Shown piece by piece: positions 26,601 through 37,315 of a DNA stretch of 64,000 bases. Both the position numbers and the translations under genes were made by a program. Numbering within the stretch: position 1 is the first letter of the stretch; each line of letters starts with the position of its first letter. This DNA is from Euglena gracilis (Eukaryota > Euglenida > Euglenophyceae > Euglenales): NCBI GenBank assembly GCA_039621445.1, contig CP154957.1:36110696-36174695 (forward strand). The letters run 5' to 3'. Under the pieces are notes generated by a model that was not told the DNA's origin, did no database searches, and saw only the letters and a program-made list of their open reading frames with translations.

Positions 26601-28644
26601 GGCTGGGCACCATGGCCAGGGTACCTGAGCACGAGAACGGTGACATCAGCAAAGAATCCCATCACTACGCACGCTTCCATGTACAAGCGTCTTTCCACGG
26701 AAACCCGCCTGAGAATCACAACCTTAAAAAGAAAACGTGTGACCACAGAGTGCGGAAGACAGCGCAGAGTAGACATACGGCGGGTCGGGTGGACGTGGTG
26801 AAGGTCCGGGTGCATCAGCAGCCACGTCCACGTGCGGCGGCGGATCAGCGTCCCCACCACCGCCTTGACGGCGGAGTGCCATTCCTCCCCCGGCACAGTC
26901 CACCCCAGCGCGCATTGTGTGGTGTGCGGTTTACCGCGTACTGTCTCTGTATCCACTCGAACAGTAAAACTGGTTCAACTGTCCCCCGTATGATCACAGT
27001 TTCCTTGTGGGCGTGCGCCTGTGTGTGTCTGTCTGTGTGAAAGTGCGGGCACAGTCCCAACAGAGACAGACAGTGAAATGGACATCCGAACCAGCCGCAC
27101 CGTCGTCGCCTTCGCCGCCTCGTCCAGCATCTCCCTCGTCAGGGCGACGTAGTCCTGCGGGTCGTACAGCTGCTCGATCGCCTTGAACGCGTACGGGGAC
27201 AGCCCCGCCGCACACCCCGCCGTGGGGCGCGCCTCCAGCGCCCGCACCGCCTCCACCACCGGCCGCCCGCTGTGCAGCAGCCACTCCGCCAGCGGCTGCA
27301 TCGACTTCACCCAGTTGTCCTGCACAGAGGAGGTCAGGGAGAGTTGAGGGGGGGGGGCAACAGGGGGGGGGGATTGAGTGATGTGTACGTGATAGCTGGA
27401 ATATCAAAGGACAGGGTGCGCGCACTCACTCTCCCTCTGAGGAGCAAAAAGAAAGGAAGCAGGCCATCTCGGCGGGAATCCGTGCATTGCATCAAATAGA
27501 GAACAGCGCACACGGAAATCCGCGCACACACCATCTTGCCGTGGGACGCCTCCGTGCACCCCGTCTTCACGTACACCCGCTTCAGCAGCTCCGTCCGGTT
27601 CACCGTCAGGCGGGCGGCGGTCCCCGCCTCGCCGTCCGGCACCGCCCCCGGCCGCTCCCGCTCCACCTCCCGCTCCAGCCACTCCACCCGCTGGCTGAGG
27701 GACATCTCCCTCACCGTCCCGTCCCGGGCTTGCATGCTCCCCGCCACGCGCTGCCTCTCCTCGAGGCTGGCCGACCCCAGCACCGTGTGGCAGTTGAACC
27801 ACTCGGTCCACTGCGGCGCCGGCCGCGCGTCGGCCACCGCCGCGTCCGCCACCTGGGTGGCCGCCAGGAAGCGGTGCTGCCCGCTCAGGATGACGAACTT
27901 CCCCGTCGCTGTGACAACAGGGAGGTCAACAGTGCCACTGAGTGTTGTTCAGGTGCACGGATTCCCGCCTGGATCACCACCCCAAATCAAAAAAAAACCA
28001 GTACAAACGGTGTACATTTCATTATTCCGTCATTTGGGAAGCATCCGCCGCCATTTACAACATCCATGAATACAGACAGGCTGGCCTACTATGCTGATAG
28101 AAACAAAACACACCCTGCTCCGGCCACACCACGAAGCTCAAGGCCCCCACCGGCGGGTTCTCCGTGAACGCCTTGACGAGGCTGTCCACGTGGGCCTTTT
28201 CGACCCGCCGCACCTGCCCTCGCGTGAGGGTCTCGTCCAGCACCAACACGTCAAGGCGCGGAGGCTGTCTGGCTCTCCAGGGTTTCAGCTGAAAGTTCTG
28301 AACGGACAACTGCACAGGATGTCTGATGCACGCGCACGCCAAACACAAATCTGAGCGGTTTGCACGGAAACCCGCACAGCTGTAGAAACCAAAGGACGTC
28401 AATGACACTGAAACAAACTGGGTGAGTGTCATCCAAAAAATGGAGTGACTTCTCCCGTACTTTCCAAAACATCCCAGGAATGAGGAACCGTCAAACACCC
28501 TCGGACGATTGTACGACAAAAAAAAAGGAGAGAACCACACAAGCCAGCTCCAGACCCCCTCCGGACACGGGCCAGCGGGGTCGGGGTCTTCGACACCAGC
28601 TCCGTCGCCGAGCGAGTGGGCGCCGTGGGCTTCCGGGCTGCCAT
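23638..28644 (-). CDS. ParB/sulfiredoxin-fold-like protein of the transposon, about 10 exons
   Basis: The proposed start ATG is at 28,644 (MAARKPTAPTRSATELVSK). Exons, high to low: about 28,560-28,644; 28,112-28,262 (LDVLVLDETLTRGQVRRVEK, SFVVWPEQ); 27,530-27,908 (GKFVILSGQHRFLAATQ); 27,085-27,322 (DNWVKSMQPLAEWLL); 26,770-26,890 (EWHSAVKAVVGTLIRRRTW); 26,515-26,625; 25,640-26,330; 24,800-25,090 (VAWWLLARLHVEAHDWVLVV); 24,050-24,620 (acidic, then KGKEKEKEK repeats); 23,638-23,687 (KKKPTPAGALEELLNV, stop). Joins 28.1/27.9 and 26.8/26.6 are GT-AG and in phase. The first two large blocks match the ParB N-terminal plan: a helix with a Pro-rich turn, a strand, then GQHR-like box II. ParB-fold proteins bind or hydrolyse CTP or nucleic acid; whether this one does is unknown. 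The C-terminal half is unrecognised. The gene may instead be continuous with the upstream one. Confidence 0.6.
24285..24300 (-). other. Frame break in the C-terminal exon of the ParB-like gene
   Basis: The lysine/glutamate-rich frame stops (…AAKEAEG, stop) while the protein-like frame continues in another register (…TGRKRTARTPPPTESA, EPEDEIEEIVP). Either an unrecognised intron or an indel lies near here. Confidence 0.4.
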
Positions 28645-28909
28645 CAGAGGTCTAAAAAAACGAGGCAGCGTGAAAACAGCAGAAATAAAGGAAATTCAGG
28701 TCAGATACAGTCCCCACGCAAACACTTTTGTGAATATAAATAAGCAGAAAATATGGGATAGTCAGTTCAATCAAAAAAATAATTGTCATTAAACGAAACA
28801 CAGCAGTGACCACTCCGCAGAGCACCCCCCTTTTGGCTGGGTGGAGAATGCTTTTGCACGGAAACCCGCCCGCCACCCCCGTCATATTCTGAAACAAACC
28901 CTCACCCTC

Positions 28910-31900
28910 GCTCTGAAGGCCTCCAGCTGACTCCCTGATACAGAGAGGTTCAGGACCACATACAAAGACCGGGGTCCGGTAGGGACACACCGCCGCTGGG
29001 GACAGACTGAGGTCCTCATCCGAGGAGGAGGACCCAGACGACGTCGGGCGGCTGCTCAGCAGCTCCCCCAGACTGCCGAGGCCATCTGAGGCCGCCGGGG
29101 AGACGTACCCCTCGGACAGCGTGCCCGGCGGCTCGTACAGCGACTCCGCTGTACTGGGCGGCTCGTACAGGCTCTCCGCCTCGGGCAGCTCCAGCGCCGG
29201 CCATCCCGGTTGAACCGCAGGCGGCTCACCCACCGCCGCCACGGCCGCGGAGGAACTGGGCTCCTCCGGGGTGAACCGGACGCGGCCCTCCGCCGGGGAC
29301 TCCTCGGCAGGCCTCATCACCTCCGGCGGCGCAGGTTCCGCTCCTGCACGGGTTTCCGCACGGGCCACCGCCTCTGCGCGGGTTTCCGCTTGCCCGCTGG
29401 TCGCCAGTTCGACGTCCCCCGGGGGCGTGGGGCTGCGGCGCCGCCGCTGCCGCTGGTGGAGGAAGTTGTCCATCGCCCGCTGGCGACGGGCGAACTCCTG
29501 GGGGTCCACCGGCCCGACGTTCTCCCGCATCCAGACCAGGATGTCGGGGGTCAGGGCCCGGCCGCTCACCAGGGTCAGGAGGGAGGTCCGCATCAGGGCC
29601 TCCAGCGCCCGGACGTCCACGATCTCCGGCAGGATGGGCGGGGACCCCCACCGGGGGAACTCCACCTCGGCGGCGTCCACCCAGGCGACCCGCGTGGCGT
29701 CCACCCGGCGGGGGAAGGGGCGGCCCTCGGGGTGGTCCGCCAGCTGGCGCACCCGGCGGGTCATCTCGGCGACCAGCCCCAGCCGCAGGGAACCCCGGCT
29801 GGCGTGCGGCGCCCCCGACGGCGGCGGCAGGCCGAGGAACAGCTGCAGGGTGCCCCGGAAGTCCGTGACGTACGGCGACCGACGGCAGGCACCCGACAGG
29901 CGCGACAGCATCGCCTCGCCGGCCTCCTCCACGAAGACGCACCCGGGCAGGCGGGACATCCACGGCTGCCAGGTCAGCAGGGCCAGGGAGATGGTCCGCA
30001 TGTACTCCGAGGGGAGGCCATGCGGACTCATGGCCCGCTCGAGGTGGGCCTGCAGGACCAGGCAGCGCTCCAGCACCTGCCGCGCCGTCTCCCCCTTCAC
30101 CTCGTCGTCGGGGCGGCCGCGCCAGGTGCACTGCCGCACCTTGAAGCCGAGGTGGAGGAGCGCCGGCAGGAAGAAGGTGAGGAGGCGGTGCAGCCCCAGG
30201 AGCAGCTGCGGACCGTACGCGTCAGCCGCAGTGGGGGCGGAGACGTGCACGCGCTGGCTCTCCTCCCGGAGACGATCCTCCAGGTGGCGTCAGAGTGACA
30301 GATGGGCTCTCGAAGTGTCTTCACCCACCAGAGGAACAGAGAGGCTGACAAGCTGGCCTACGTAACCTATCACCAGGGTCCTTTACGCGGGTTTCCGCAC
30401 AAAGCGGACAGACTGTGACGGACAGATGGGAGAGATGTGACACCGACTAACATACGACATGACTGTGCGGATAACCGCATAAACATTGGCCTGATGTACC
30501 AGGTGCAGCCTGAAAACAGCCAGCTTGGGCAGTGGTCACCCTGGCTGGGGCAGCACGTCGGCCCGGGTCAACAGGAGGCTGGCGAACAGCTTCTCCATGT
30601 ACAGCACCTTCCGGTGCGACCGCAGGGACGTCGTCAGCTGCCGGCTGCCCCCGGCGCCAACCGGCACCTCCAGGTGGGCCAGCACCGGGAAGAACGCCCG
30701 GTACACCACCGTCACCGTGTGCTTGTAGGCATGCCAGATGCCGTACAGCAGGGGGACGTTGGCGAGGTGCTCCCCCATCCGGAAGCGCAGCGCCGGGGCC
30801 GAGTAGAGGAGGCGGAGGATGCGGTAGTGGATGTTCTCATCCACCAGGAGGGGCAGCTGGCGGCCCGACCGCGCCTGCAGCTGCAGCACGGTCTCCAGGA
30901 GCTGGAGGAGGTCCCGGTTCGAGCTCACCGTCTGCTCGGTCAGGGAGAAGGGCCTCCACCGCAGCGACCGCATCGCGTCCCGCTGCATGTCCAGCGGGAC
31001 GCGGACGTTGTCCACCGAGAGCTCCGCCCGGTGGAGGCCGCGGACCGCCTGGTGCAGCTTCTTCGCCGACTGCAGGCACAGGTCGGCCGCCCAGCGGAGG
31101 TGCTGCACCACCGTCCCGAACTCCGGGTGGCCCGTGGACACGGGGAACGTCACGGACCGCGTCAAAGTCCCCTGACGAGTCCGCAGGGGGTCGATCTGCA
31201 GCAGTCACCACACAGAGGGCCTGCTCACTGAGCCAACCAGGTACGTGTACGCATACACAACCCTGAAGTGTGCGGGTTTCCGTACAAACCAACACTGATT
31301 ACACGGAAACCCGCACAAACGCGTCTGACAACCACCTTTGTACTTAACCCTGTACACACCTTGGGGGATGTTGAGCTTTGTTTTCACCAGTGTCACCGTT
31401 CACCTGTCCCTTGTCACCAACTGTGTCACCCCGACTTGTGGGGTTCTTGAGCAGTTCATTCATTCAGTGCATTTTAGACAGACCATTCCCAGGCGGAAAA
31501 CCGCGCACGTCTTGTCATGCACGGATGGTCATCGTCAGGCCCACTTTGCCAACAGCAGAAGGCAGAGTAGGCACCCTGAACCCAGGGCGGTGACGTTGCG
31601 GCTGTAGCTGGGCTGGGTGGGGTCCGTGCCCCACCGCAGCCAGCAGAAGTTGTCCAGCCACAGCACGCACTGGTGGCCGTCCAACGCCCGCAGCACCGCG
31701 TCCCGGGCCCTTCGCGCCCGCTCCCGCACCAGCTCCTCCGTGGGGCCCACCAGACCGGCGGGCCGCAGCAGTCGACGGGTAGCGCGTGGCAGGTCCTGCA
31801 GCGTCTGCTGCGCCGGGGCGGGGGCCAGGGCGGCCGCCGGCGTGACCAGCTCGCTGAAGGGCACGGCCAGCCGTCGCAGCGTCCGCCACAGCGCCAGCAG

Positions 31901-32159
31901 CCCGTCGGTGAAGCGGGCCATCCACATCGGCCGCTCGGACGGGGGCCGGGTGTACTCCCGCCGCACCTCCCGCAGGCTGCGACGGGACCGGCGGTTGGCC
32001 CTGACGGCCAGGCCTGTCTCCACCAGGTTGAGGGCTCCCAGGTGGCCTCTTCGGAGGGCGTCGTCCAGGATCGCCCAACCATCCGCCGGGGGGGGCGCCG
32101 GCAAGGTACCCCCGCAGCTGGTCCAGCTGCAAGACCAGCGTCTCAGACGAGGCGGCCAT
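28910..32159 (-). CDS. Transposase-like protein of the transposon, three exons
   Basis: The start ATG is at 32,159 (MAASSETLVLQLDQLRGYLA). Exon 1 runs to about 31,590, exon 2 covers about 30,540-31,195, exon 3 about 28,910-30,280. Exon 1 ends in GHQCVLWLDNFCWLRWGTDP and YSRNVTAL. Exon 2 holds LPLLVDENIHYRILRLLYS followed by VPLLYGIWHAYKHTVTVVYR. Exon 3 begins with a hydrophobic helix (LLTFFLPALLHLGF), contains FVEEAGEAML and a long Pro/Ser/Glu-rich tail. I read LDN, VDEN and EE as a candidate acidic D-D-E set of an RNase H-like transposase; the WHxxK segment recalls KDZ-type transposases. This is inference from motif spacing. The position nearest the right end and the minus orientation fit the element's main gene. 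Exon 1 carries a one-base frame break at a G8 run (32,088-32,095). Confidence 0.6.
29340..29395 (-). repeat. Two palindrome copies inside coding exon 3
   Basis: Both copies are read through in the exon 3 frame and encode the twin peptide AETRAEA / AETRAGA in an Ala/Glu/Arg linker. They are the only clear copies in coding DNA and sit in a low-complexity, presumably disordered segment. Confidence 0.75.
32088..32095 (-). other. Homopolymer frame break in transposase exon 1
   Basis: Eight G (plus strand) separate the start frame (…LDQLRGYLAGAPP) from the protein-like downstream frame (…ADGWAILDDALRRGHL). Losing one base would unite them, so it is either a sequencing error in a homopolymer or an inactivating slip. 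Confidence 0.6.
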
Positions 32160-34588
32160 TTTTTTTTGCACAGTCTGAGACAACGGAGAAGAGAGTGTGC
32201 GGATTACCGCGCAGCAGAGGGTGCGTGAGTGAGTGAGTCAGGGACACAATGTAGACACATCTGCTGTACATGCTGAACATTGTTTTCAGTGAATGGACAA
32301 AGATCACTCACGTATGTACAGTTTCAACCGTGTTGTCACCCGCGTGTGGGCAGTGAAGCAGTGTCGTATCGTCGTGCTGACAAGGGCTCAGTCCTTTACA
32401 CGGGAATCCGCACAACACTGCGCTGTGTTTGATTCAAATCTGTCATCGTAGCACACTGTGTTGTACCACACACCGCAGCCATTGTAGACCGCTTCTACGC
32501 GGGTTTCCGCACAACTGGTGGGAACATCGCAATGACCTGTTCTTCCTTCGCTATTACCTCCCTCACCGTTGAAATGTTTGCGCTTGATTCTGTGCTGTTG
32601 TGCGGGTTCCCGTGTAAAGCCATGGAAGGCTGCTGTTCAGGGTTTCTCAAATTGAAGCCGGCGGGGGCAACAGTACCCGGATCGGTCCGTACGGCGCAAT
32701 TCAGAGCGCGATTCCAGGTAAGACGGCCCTCCAAAACCGAAGGACCTGGGACCTTGTCGCGATTCAGGGTGTTTAGTGGTACAAGCGGATGTTGAAATTC
32801 TCGCGATTTGTACCCCCTCGCGAACGGGATGTGCCACTGCGACGTAACCCCTGGGAAAACACGTAACCCCTGGTCTGGGGGCCGAAGTCGTTGTTTGTGC
32901 GGTTTCCCGCACAAACCGCAGCTCCACGTCGTAGAAGGTGGCCTTTTTTGGGTGATGTCAAGGGAGCAGCAGTTCACCCTACGGATGTGTCTCGCGAACG
33001 ACACAGGAACCGTAAACCAGTCGTGTACCACCAACCACCCTCAGTCGCGAAAGAGTCCCAGGTAGTCGTGTCCGGGGGAGGTCTACAGCACGCAATCGTG
33101 CGGCCCAGTTGGGCGTGTGCACTGAGTCCCCTCAGTGGCCTAGACCAACCCCCCCGGGGGTATACCGAACTGCTGTCAGCTTCCGCTTCGTTCAGCCTCC
33201 CTCCTCCGCACCAACCACAGAAGAGAAGAAAAGAGACCCTACACACACAAAAGAGACACACGTCGTGTATACATACACGCAGCCCGAGCGGATACCCGTA
33301 CACGGACTCGTCCGTAAGGAAAAAGTAGGCAAGTGACCGCACCGGCCGGGGAACCAGTGGCGTTGCCCACTGGGGTGGGCGGTCCCAGGGAGCTCGGCCA
33401 CAAGAGGCCGTTACAGCCACTTGCCCAACATCTCTCTCCAGAGATCGCACATGGACTGTATAACATTCGCGAAACCACTGTTGGTGGTCAAGCCGGCGGT
33501 TACACCAAATGAAGGCCTCACGATCCAGATCCAGAAGCGTAGGACCACCCGGGCTCCTCACTATTCTTTTTATACACTTGGAATGTGTTACACGGATTCC
33601 CGCACAAGACATCCCGTTGGCTTTTCCATACTTCATGGGCTGCTCTACATCTGTTTGGAAACCCTCACACCCCTCTACGGACGACCACACTGCGTCGAGT
33701 TTCGCGACCAGTCAGCACCGCAGTCGCGGAAACACCGGTGTTCCCACCGTTTACGTGCCGTTTCGTTCTTGTTCAGGCCGGGGAGTTACACAGGCAGGCT
33801 CGCCGGGGAGAGGACCGCCCCCTCTTACAGGGGGATGGGGCAGCCAACTGTTGGCCCACCACCACACCCGGCGGACACACCACCGTCACCGGCCGCGGCT
33901 GGGCCACCGTCCCGGTGACGGTTAGGGCACACGGGATGTGTCGGGGTGTGGTGCGACAGACAGGACGCTGCCCCCCGGTCCCCCTGGCCTCCCCACCATT
34001 TTTCGTTTGCACTTCAAGTAAACGCATCTGTCCTCTCGCGTAGTCTGGCCCACACACCCACCTCAACGTTCTGCGGTGTTGTGCGGATTCCCGCCCAACA
34101 CCAAATGCCTTCGTTCTGTCCTTCACAGGTTACACGGGTTACCGCCTGGACGTCATAAATACAATTACGCTCTCTTTACGCGGTAATCCGCCTAAACCAC
34201 ACATCACAGTTTTCCTTCCCATCACACCAATCACACAACACCCCCTGTATCGCACATCGTTGTGTTTGTTGTGTGCGGTAATCCGCACACACTCGTGTTG
34301 TTCACCTCACCTCACACACTGTGTGACAACAGACGTATCACCAATATACACCCACATTGTACACGTGTTACAATACCGTGCTTTTCTGGTACCTGTAACA
34401 GGGGTCTCATCACCACTGTTTTTGTGTACCTCTGCATCGTGTACTGTACGATGCGCGGAATACCGCACAAAACCACTTTCATAAAATCTTGGTCCAAAGC
34501 TGCCACGTAACCCTTGGAACTCAAAATTTTGTTCCTTTTTCGCTGTTTTTAAAACAGCCAAAAAACACCAAAAAACGCAAAAATGGCG
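32160..34588. promoter_or_regulatory. 5' flank of the transposon genes (putative control region)
   Basis: 2.4 kb without a protein-like frame, upstream of the transposase ATG. It contains 11 palindrome copies, densest at 34,081-34,470, and seven TCGCGA hexamers between 32,757 and 33,707. A repeated GTAACCCCTGG word lies at about 32,844 and 32,863. A promoter function is inferred from position only; no TATA-like or initiator element was identified with confidence. Confidence 0.45.
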
Positions 34589-34610
34589 TGGGCAATTCGC
34601 GCCGCCTAAG
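34589..34610 (-). repeat. Right terminal inverted repeat
   Basis: 22 bp ending GCCGCCTAAG, the exact reverse complement of 22,262-22,283. Confidence 0.92.
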
Positions 34611-34615
34611 TATGT
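34611..34615. repeat. Target-site duplication, right (TATGT)
   Basis: Matches 22,257-22,261 exactly. Confidence 0.85.
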
Positions 34616-37310
34616 TACCCCCAGAGCGCAGTTTTTCAAGTGGGCAAATCCATTTGCGCTTCATTTCTTTGAACGAATGGGAAGGAAAGGTCATTTTTTC
34701 GCGCATAAAACCTTTTATGGCGCTGCTTTCGATTTTTCCCGGGGTAAAAAAAGTGTGCAAGTTCCATTTGCCCCCTGCCAGTTGTCCAGGCACTCCCAGG
34801 GCAAGGGTCCTGCTGGGTTATTTTTGGGGGCGAAGGGTTGGGGAGCTTGGTCTGCGCATGCGCATGTGTTTCTCAGTGCCGCCGGGGAAAATATTTGGCC
34901 GAACGTTCTGCCATCCCGGTCCCAAGTGCCCCTGGCCGAGACCCTCCCCTGCCCTGGCGTGCCACCGCTTCGTGGCACTGCCGTGCCCCCAGGGGGTACT
35001 TTTGCCCTATCCTTGGGCCTCGTCTCGATTCCCCCGACTTGCTTTATGCCAGAGGGACTGCAGTCCACTTTCGCCTTGGGGCCACATGTCGGGGGGTGCT
35101 GGTTCCCGTCCCCTTTCCTCCTACCCGCACAGGCCTAACAGTGGCCCCAACAGCAGCGGGCTGATCCTTATCTGCCTCTGTACAAACCTGCCGACCGCGC
35201 CCCTCATATGTTGTACAGCTGGTTGGGCCGCCTACCCGCCGCGCTTCCAACCTTTCTCCATGTGCCTCCTAGGATGCAAAAAAATTGCATTGCTCTCGCC
35301 TCCTTTCCTCCTCATCTCTGGAACTTCTTGGCGTGAACCTCTTCCAGCATCATGGCATCGTGTTCGCTCCCAATCTGCCCCACCGCAGCAGTATCACCCG
35401 GGGTGCCCCCTATCATATACCGTTGAGGGCGGCGCATGAACCCCCTGAAACATGAAAAAGCGGTGGCTGGATCGAGACAGGGCAATCCAGCTGGCAAATC
35501 AGAGAAGCAGATGGGGTTTGTTGATCCATAGATGATAGATCTCAGGTTTACAAGTATCAATTGTTGTGCACCGCAAGTGGGTTTTTCTCTATTGAAACGT
35601 TGGCGCACAGTGTGACACACCGTACACATTGTGTCTCTTCCGGTGTTAACTTTTTTTTTAAAAAAATACTCCTAAAAAATCAGTGCAAAACACAATCAAT
35701 TATGTTAGAAAAACCAAAAATTTCCTCTTCTTTGAAAAGTTCTTTTCGAAAGACCGCGACGTGCAAAGAGCGCACTGCCGCACACCGTGTGTCGGCGTTC
35801 TTTATCCCTCCAGTAGCAAGATTTTTTGGGGCCCCAACACGCCGACAGAATTTGATCCACCCCACTGCTTCGAAGGGCAGCACCGCCCTCCTGCCCATCC
35901 CGCTTCCACGGGGCCGTATGCCCGCCCCCCCACTCCTCCCACGGGCATCCGGCCGTGCTGACTGGAGATGTGCAGCGGTGGTGGTCACCCTTTTGGCACT
36001 GCCAGGCGCCCTGGCCGATCCATTCCATCTGTGCATGCTACCATGGACTGGCTGGCGTTTATTGGGAGGGGTTCACTCTGAATGTACGCTGCCTATAATT
36101 ACGTCCCCCCTCCCTGTTCAACAAACTCCCACTGTGTCCCACAGAAACCACAGTTGGTGTTGGGACTGCAACATTTTGCTTCTCAAGTGAACAGTTTCAT
36201 TCACCGAACAACTGCATTCCACCCCTCCTGGTCCTCTTTGCTGATCATTTCCCTGATGGAGGCTTTTTTTGGGTTTCTTTGTGTTTTTGGCCTGATCCCC
36301 TTGTCTGGGTCAGGAAGGAGCCGGCTAGTGCCGTTGGGCAGTCAATCCCCCTCACCAAACAATCTGGAAGGGTGCCCAGTTGTCAGAACCCTGTCTTTGC
36401 CCCGCTCCGGGTGATTCTAGGACTATTTCCAGCGTCGCTTCGAAGCCGTGTCCAAAAAAAGGGGGGAATGCCAGATTCCTGAAGCAGTGAAGGGCAACGT
36501 TTTCCCTTCAGATTTCTGAGAACCAGGTTTTTTGGATGCCGCCAGAGTTAAGGGAAGGGAAGGTTATGGTGGGAAGGAGGTTTATGTCCAAACCATGGCA
36601 GACTCTGGGGTTCTTTTTAGCTTATCCGAACTCTGGCTTGACGCCCCCTTCCCCCCGAACACCCACCATACCCTCAGCTGATCACGGATCCATCCATCTG
36701 GAGCGTCTCAGGATTCACTGTTTGCCTCTGCACCAAACCCCATTCTGGCTTGGCGGCTCTTGGCACCGCACCCCGGCAAGGTGGGGGTGCTCTTGGACCC
36801 AGCCAGCCCCCCCACCTAACCTAAAGGGTCTGCACATCCAAAAAAGATGCCTTGCCGGGACCTCCCCTCCAATAAGCCCTCGTTCTCATCAACCCGGGGG
36901 AGGATCGAAATTTGAGGCCCAAGGCCAACTTTAGGGGGGGCCAAGTTTGCACGGAAGGAGGAGGGGGTGGGGCAAGGCAAGTCAAACCCAACCAGAACAC
37001 AAGGCCGACCCTGGGGAGGGCGGCCACTGTAGCCAGGCACGTGCCGCAGGATGTGTCCCCTGGGTTTTCAGGCTTTGTTGGCCTGGTTTGCGCTTGGCCC
37101 GCCGCTTTAAATGCTTTGCGTGCAAACTTGGTTGGCCCTCTGGCCTCACCGTTGGGTCGGCCCATTTCCGTTAAAAATGGCGCTGGGGGGGAATCCGCCC
37201 ACGCCGCCCCAGCGTCTCTCTTGCCGTGAGGCGGCCCCTGCAGGGCGGGCCGCGCCTCTGAGGCGCCCCGAAGGCGGCATATGTGGTGCGGTGGGGCCCG
37301 CCCTCCGTCG
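34616..37310. other. No convincing gene
   Basis: Unique-looking DNA with GC-rich patches. Open plus frames exist (about 35,900-36,060 with a hydrophobic stretch ending GALADPFHLC; 36,540-37,080 Pro/Gly-rich), but none has a recognisable domain or a splice partner. The stretch also has T-rich segments and a few poly-A runs. Confidence 0.45.
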
Positions 37311-37315
37311 TCCAC

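Larger units (their letters stand above)
22314..34470. repeat. Dispersed palindrome family GYGCGG-N4-CCGYRC
   Basis: At least 35 degenerate copies of a 16-18 bp palindrome with an AT-rich 4-nt centre (gttt, attc, aaac, taat, ataa and so on). Approximate starts: 22314, 22389, 22736, 22829, 23771, 23892, 23929, 24671, 24698, 25219, 25531, 25560, 26435, 26695, 26923, 27472, 27510, 27953, 28361, 28855, 29345, 29376, 30384, 30464, 31269, 31300, 31491, 32196, 32398, 32495, 32599, 32896, 33590, 34081, 34131, 34178, 34272, 34453. All inferred introns hold one to three; only 29345 and 29376 lie in coding DNA. Several form pairs 27-38 bp apart. The spacer bases vary while the GCGG and CCG arms are kept, which argues for selection on the arms. 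Confidence 0.9.
22262..34610 (-). mobile_element. 12.35-kb DNA transposon with 22-bp TIRs, unclassified
   Basis: Perfect 22-bp terminal inverted repeats (left 22,262-22,283, right 34,589-34,610) begin CTTAGGCGGCGCGAATT and are bounded by a 5-bp TATGT duplication. A looser GCCATTTTT word follows inside both ends. The interior encodes minus-strand exons of a transposase-like protein and a ParB-like protein, with a 2.45-kb 5' flank and a 1.4-kb 3' flank. A degenerate palindrome occurs at least 35 times throughout. The coding order and the WHAYKH and LDN sites recall large eukaryotic DDE transposons such as the KDZ group, but those make 8-bp duplications, so I leave it unclassified. Intact ends and long frames suggest fairly recent insertion, but at least one frame break exists. 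Confidence 0.92.

Noticed and set aside
29210-30365. Plus-strand frames of about 360 residues opposite transposase exon 3
   Set aside because: Arg/Pro/Gly-rich shadow of a GC-rich exon; the minus frame has mixed, helix-like composition and fits the neighbouring exons.
22262-34610. Idea that the island is an integrated virus
   Set aside because: No capsid, polymerase or packaging-type protein seen; short inverted ends, a 5-bp duplication and a transposase-like gene explain it better.
37185-37202. Sequence ggggggaatccgcccacg resembling the transposon palindrome
   Set aside because: Only one arm matches and it lies in a GC-rich block outside the element; likely chance.
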